A stretch of 64,000 nt of DNA, taken from Gonatopus flavifemur. Taxonomy: Eukaryota > Arthropoda > Insecta > Hymenoptera > Dryinidae. The stretch lies in contig JAFFJZ010000003.1 of NCBI GenBank assembly GCA_018340375.1, forward strand, positions 17,174,001 through 17,238,000. The letters run 5' to 3'. This document shows positions 59,800-64,000 of the stretch, piece by piece (position 1 is the first letter of the stretch; each line of letters opens with the position of its first letter). Made by a program: the position numbers and the translations under genes. Below the pieces are notes generated by a model. It saw only the letters and a list, made by a program, of their open reading frames with translations. It was not told the origin of the DNA and did not search any database.

Positions 59800-62700
59800 C
59801 TGCGTAGCAGAATCCTGACACTCGTTAGGATCATCAGCATCATCACGACTGGGTCTCGCTTTCTGAGAATCCGTGTCTTCGATGATTATCATCGGGTTGA
59901 CGGGGAATTTCTTCTTTCTCATCTCTTCGTTCGGTTGATCGTGACTCACACTGGCCTCGATACAGGATTCGCTCGTACAATCGTTATTTCGTGACTGAAT
60001 TATTGTGTTACCATCGATGAGTTGTCGTTGACTCTGGTCGTTGTTCACAGACTGTTCACTTATGGAAGCTAATGAATTTTCGTTCGAATCATTAACGACA
60101 CATTCCTCAACCGTCACGATATTTCTAACAACCGTAGTATATGTAATTTCATTACAAATGATTTTAACTTTACTATCACAGTTGGACACATTCATTCCCT
60201 CAGCCTCATTCTTCTCTTCGAAATCACAAACCCTAATCTTCTGTTTCCTAATAGGAATTTTCTCACGTTTCCTTGGTACAGGGTGGAAGATATTTTTCTC
60301 CGATTCATCGTTCTTTGTGTCTCCAGGATATTTACTCTGTACAATTTCCGTTTTGTTCTGTTGGATTTGTTTGGGAATGTTTTTCGGTGACTCTTTTGCC
60401 TCTTCCGTGTTGACACTGATCTTCCTACTTTCCAAATGATCGTTCATTTTCTTCGGAGTTCTTCTCGAATTCGTATCATCCGTTTGTTTTTGGACTTCGT
60501 AGTACTCGACAAAACTTCTAACGCTACCAGGAGGGATAATGGTGGTCGAATTCTTACTACACGAGGATGAAGATGATGAGGAGAGTGATGATTGGTCGTT
60601 ATTACTTACACCTATGGGTTTCATTACGGCCCTGTTATTGTCATCAACATTGTTACAGCGGGTAGTGATATTATTATTGATTACAGTCTTCCTATCTATG
60701 GCACACTTATCTGAGCTAATCATTTTTGCATCTAAATCCCCTTCGTCTGATCGTAATGGATCGTCGATAATCGATAACGGGGCGATTTGTTCAGTCCTGT
60801 CATCAGTCTTTTCATCGCTTTCTCTATTCTCCTCAACAGTTCTCGATAATTCTTCGTGATTTTCCTCACTATTCTCCTCAAACTTTTGTAATTTTGATTT
60901 ATTCGAATGACCGTGAGTTTTTAGATGTTCGTAATGTTTGTTGTCACAGCAATCATCGAGTTTTTCTTCAATTTTCTTCAATATTATACCCGATGGATTG
61001 CCATTCTCCGAATCGCAAGAATCCAATCTTGCGATTTCTTCGTTATAATCGTACCTCTTTTTGTTTGGAATATTCTCACATTTATTTTCGATAATCGATC
61101 TTGTATCAGGAGATTTCGTTTCAGAACCCGCAATTGATTTCAATTTGATGGTACCAAAATTAGACAACAGTTCATTCAATACCTCACTTTTCACCTCTCC
61201 AACACTTTTATTTTCACTTTCACGTAAATTTCGAGGAAAGGGTTTTGGAGGGACTTTTGGTGGTTTATATTCCTCCACTTTCTCCTCCTCCTTTTCTTCG
61301 ATTCTGGAATTAAGTTCCACTTTTGGAGATATAACGGAAGAAATATTCCAAGTTTCTTCGACTCGATCATCGGATAACATATTCTCCAGAAAAGAATTCC
61401 GTCTGACGCTAACAGGTACTCCAGGGGGCATATCAAAGACCCCAGCAGCAGTTTCTTTGATCATCGAGGATGGATGTTTCAAGACAGCTTTTTGAGAGTA
61501 GAGAAAAATGGGTTTTTCATTTTCCTCGAATACCGAAGTTTGTTCAACGGTTCCTGACTTCATAGAATTCTTCGATTCGATTGAATTATCAAGTGAATAT
61601 GTTTTTTCATGTTGCGAGGAAATTTGATCGGAAGCGTCGAGGAGGATAAACTTAGAATCGATAAGGTTTTCTTCGTTTTCCGAGGAAACCGAATCGATCA
61701 TGACTGTATCAACCTTTTCATCTTTTGCAAAGCACTCAATAGGATTCAATTTACTTTTATGCGGCTCCAAATTACTTTGATCATTGCATTCGCAAGAATC
61801 CACGTTAATAAGTTTCACTTTTTCCCGAGATCTAACGAGATTTCTTGATTCCGATATCGAATTTTCCAACATATCATGGTTCACTAGGGACGTTGAATTC
61901 GGGGAAATATCAGTTGAGTGAACAGGAACAATAATAGGTGAAATATTAAATCCATAAATTTCACATTGATTTGGAATTTGAAGTACCTCGAGGTTTTCTT
62001 CTTTTTCCCCTGGTGTTGTGATATCTTCGAATTCCTTTCGCGATATATGCACTTCATCCTCATTCGTTTCGTGATCTTCTACAAAAGCTGAAGATAATAT
62101 CTCATTGGAATATTTCAGTGTGTTCGAAGAACTTTCGTCAAGTTCCATGATGTCCTCGATTTCTTCTTCATCCAAAGTTTCAGGAGTATCGATTAAAAAC
62201 CTGACTTTTGTAATCCGTGAGATCATACTTTCGTCAGAGTTGTCATTTATATCGTAGCACATGGGAGATGTCGATCTTCTGATGTTGACTTTATTACCTC
62301 TATCGATGTAATCTTCGAATATGAAATCGTGTATTCCTCCTTCGTCTCCTTCGAAAGAAGTATTCCATCTACCTAAACACTTTTCGAATGGCACGTTAGT
62401 TGTGATAACACGAAAATGCACTTCACCTTCTTCCAGAGAATCGCCCATGAAAGATGTTGTGGATTCATGTTCTCGAATTGTCGCTGCATCGATTATACGA
62501 TCAGATTTTCGCTCTTTCTCTTCTGTTTCATCTATAATTTCTGAAGATACTTCAGAGTCGGGATGTTCTCTCTCCGAATCATGGTTCACAGAATCTTTGA
62601 AAACATCTTCAAAATCATGAAGAGTGAAAAACAATGGTGGATAGCGTGGATTTGGTGTTCTCTTTTGTTTATCGACCAACGATATTTGATACGAGGTTTC

Positions 62701-63122
62701 ATTACTTAGAACCTGTTCATCTCTCTGCTTCGTTTCCACGGGAGAAGTTGGTATTGAGTTGGTATTATCGTAGTTGTTTGTATAATTATAATTATTATTC
62801 TCATTAGAGATATTTGATTCCACGACATCTGGTTTTTTCGCATAATCGCATTGTGGAGTCGAATTCGTCTGTTCAATATCAGAAGAAGAATCATTTGCAT
62901 TTTGCGTGAAGGAAAATCGACCACCAGGCGAAAGGGATCTCTTTTTTTGAATAATCCGTGGTGGTAGTGATGGTGGTGGCGGTGGTGGAGGAGGAGGTCG
63001 TTTACGTTTTAATTTAGAAGATTCCGATATCGACGATGGAGTCGTCCTTTGAGATTCTTTTATTCCTATATTTTTACGTTTTCTTCGCCTAGGTGGAACG
63101 GGTGGTGTGTTGGATAGTTGAT
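59800..63122 (-). CDS. Main 3.3-kb coding exon of a large acidic, proline-motif protein
   Basis: The exon starts after TTCTATTGTTGCAG (acceptor at 63124-63123) and ends at ACGCAG|GTTGGT (donor at 59799-59798); beyond it the frame turns hydrophobic and stops. It encodes 1,107 full codons. Near the start are PPVPPRRRKRK (a P-x-x-P-x-R SH3-ligand form, residues 10-20) and a run of nine prolines followed by SLPPR near residues 45-58. A second motif, PPKVPPKPFPR, lies near residue 622, a serine run near 852, SVRSFVEYYEVQ near 868 and a basic patch KIPIRKQKIR near 958. The rest is mostly acidic and disordered (E, D, S, N). I infer an SH3-binding scaffold or cytoskeletal adaptor, but see no enzymatic or folded domain and know no family name. 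Adjacent exons: 63200-63209 and 56440-56485. Confidence 0.9.
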
Positions 63123-63199
63123 CTGCAACAATAGAAATTCGAATCTTTAGTGAACAACAAAATGTAAATAATTCAATTTACTTCCAATAAATTCCTTAC
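63123..63199 (-). other. 77-base first intron
   Basis: GTAAGG at the donor and TTGTTGCAG at the acceptor; pyrimidine tract present. It splits a codon A|AT (Asn-4), and the two phases match. Confidence 0.65.
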
Positions 63200-63209
63200 T
63201 TTCATGCAT
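63200..63209 (-). CDS. 10-base first coding exon (start codon)
   Basis: CATCACC ATG CAT GAA A|GTAAGG: the ATG has a good context, and the one base left over joins AT of the next exon to give MHEN-QLSNTPPVPP in the frame of the 3.3-kb exon. Only ten coding bases lie here; the remainder of the exon to the right is 5' UTR. An alternative would be an unseen upstream exon, but the ATG, donor and phase all fit. Confidence 0.65.
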
Positions 63210-63875
63210 GGTGATGAATTGTATTTTGTTTTTTCAAACGATTTTTGATAGTTTATTTTTTTTCTCACAAAAATATCATATCACATCCGCGACACGATAA
63301 CGTGTGGGTGACCACAACGACACAACGCCCGAGAGATACTAAAGGTGATTCCTTAGGAATGACCAGCAATCCTTAACCCCTCTCAAATAGATACACGGTC
63401 AATAGCAGTGACTGACTACACTAACACAGATGATTCCATTACCAGATAGAAGAGAACAAATCCAAAGTTGTGTTTCTCTATACCTTTGATGAAATAATCA
63501 ATGAATTTAATATAATATTTCTCTATCATGATAAATGAATCGTTGGATGTACATCAAACATTTTTAGATAATTTTTTCTGAATTTTAAATAAACCAGTCA
63601 AATTGGTTTGTGCTACTATGAAAGAACATGATTTATCGAATGATGTGATGCTTGATATTCACGAATTAAAAAAACACAAAATCTACACGACGATTTGATA
63701 ACTCTCGTTGAATGGAATATTAAATAGGAAAAGCGAGAGCATACACAGTCATTTGCAACATAGCGCAGGGCTTCGTTAAACGGATAAAAACAATTTGATT
63801 AGCGATCGCGGTAGTTACTGTATGTGTAGGTGTGTGTGACGTTCCGGTTCGATTTCAGTTCTTATACAGTGGATA
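63210..63875. promoter_or_regulatory. Putative bidirectional promoter region
   Basis: About 670 bases separate two start codons that point away from each other (minus at 63209, plus at 63876). The piece contains both 5' UTRs and presumably both start sites. A CG-containing segment near 63800-63855 (GCGATCGCGG, TGACGTTCCGGTTCG) includes a TGACGT core like CRE/ATF sites. No TATA box is obvious at a fixed spacing. Confidence 0.4.
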
Positions 63876-63929
63876 ATGAACGTTGAAAGAATTTTCTTTG
63901 AAAATCCACGGTTACTGATTAGAGTCTTG
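63876..63929 (+). CDS. First coding exon of a plus-strand gene
   Basis: ATG AAC GTT ... reads MNVERIFFENPRLLIRVL over 18 codons and ends at a consensus donor (TTG|GTAAGTG, donor at 63930). The context before the ATG (GGATAATG) is moderate. TTCGATTTCAG at 63847-63857 could be an acceptor, which would make the ATG part of a second exon. The gene runs out of the window, so its product cannot be named. Confidence 0.5.
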
Positions 63930-64000
63930 GTAAGTGAAATGGATTGAATATTATCGTTTTTTTATGAAATGAAAGGAGGGAAGAGAGATTCAATATAATT

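Noticed and set aside
1..64000. Search by eye for tRNA, rRNA, CRISPR, prokaryotic operons, viral genes or a known multi-gene system
   Set aside because: None seen. There are no regularly spaced short repeats with unique spacers, no cloverleaf candidates and no viral or bacterial protein motifs.

Overview
The window looks like nuclear DNA of an insect. It is AT-rich throughout, its genes have introns with GT..AG signals, and it carries broken Tc1/mariner copies and many small elements with terminal inverted repeats (TIRs). A parasitoid or other hymenopteran is plausible from the overall style, but nothing here fixes the order. I see no prokaryotic operons, CRISPR array, tRNA, rRNA or viral genes.

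The firmest genes are on the right. A minus-strand gene starts near 63209 with a 10-base coding exon, continues in a 3.3-kb exon (59800-63122) and a 46-base exon (56440-56485), and probably continues to the left. Phases agree at both junctions. It encodes a long acidic, low-complexity protein with proline-rich motifs. A second minus-strand coding exon, 47435-49673, encodes about 746 residues of a basic/acidic protein with repeated R-x-T-K-S-D-like motifs and a Cys cluster; it ends at a strong splice donor, so it too continues. A plus-strand gene probably begins at 63876, back to back with the first gene across about 670 bases. I recognise no family for any of these.

Weaker gene evidence lies elsewhere: a possible four-exon, 79-codon minus-strand gene (14485-15366), a possible terminal exon with a poly(A) signal (37824-38072), a 45-base cassette-like exon (8802-8846), and single candidate exons near 11.3, 29.0, 36.6, 38.4 and 44.2 kb.

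The rest is intergenic or intronic DNA with a dense population of elements: a 1.5-kb TIR element filled by a minisatellite (889-2408), a foldback element (4980-5443), several MITE-like elements, a 121-122-bp tandem repeat inside a TIR-bounded unit (30169-31073), a three-copy dispersed family with a partly conserved reading frame (19.5, 20.8, 23.6 kb), and two dead mariner copies (15.7-16.2 and 57.3-58.6 kb). No known multi-gene system is visible. The most interesting items are the element architectures and the tiny exons. All gene models come from reading splice signals and frames by eye, without alignments or transcripts.
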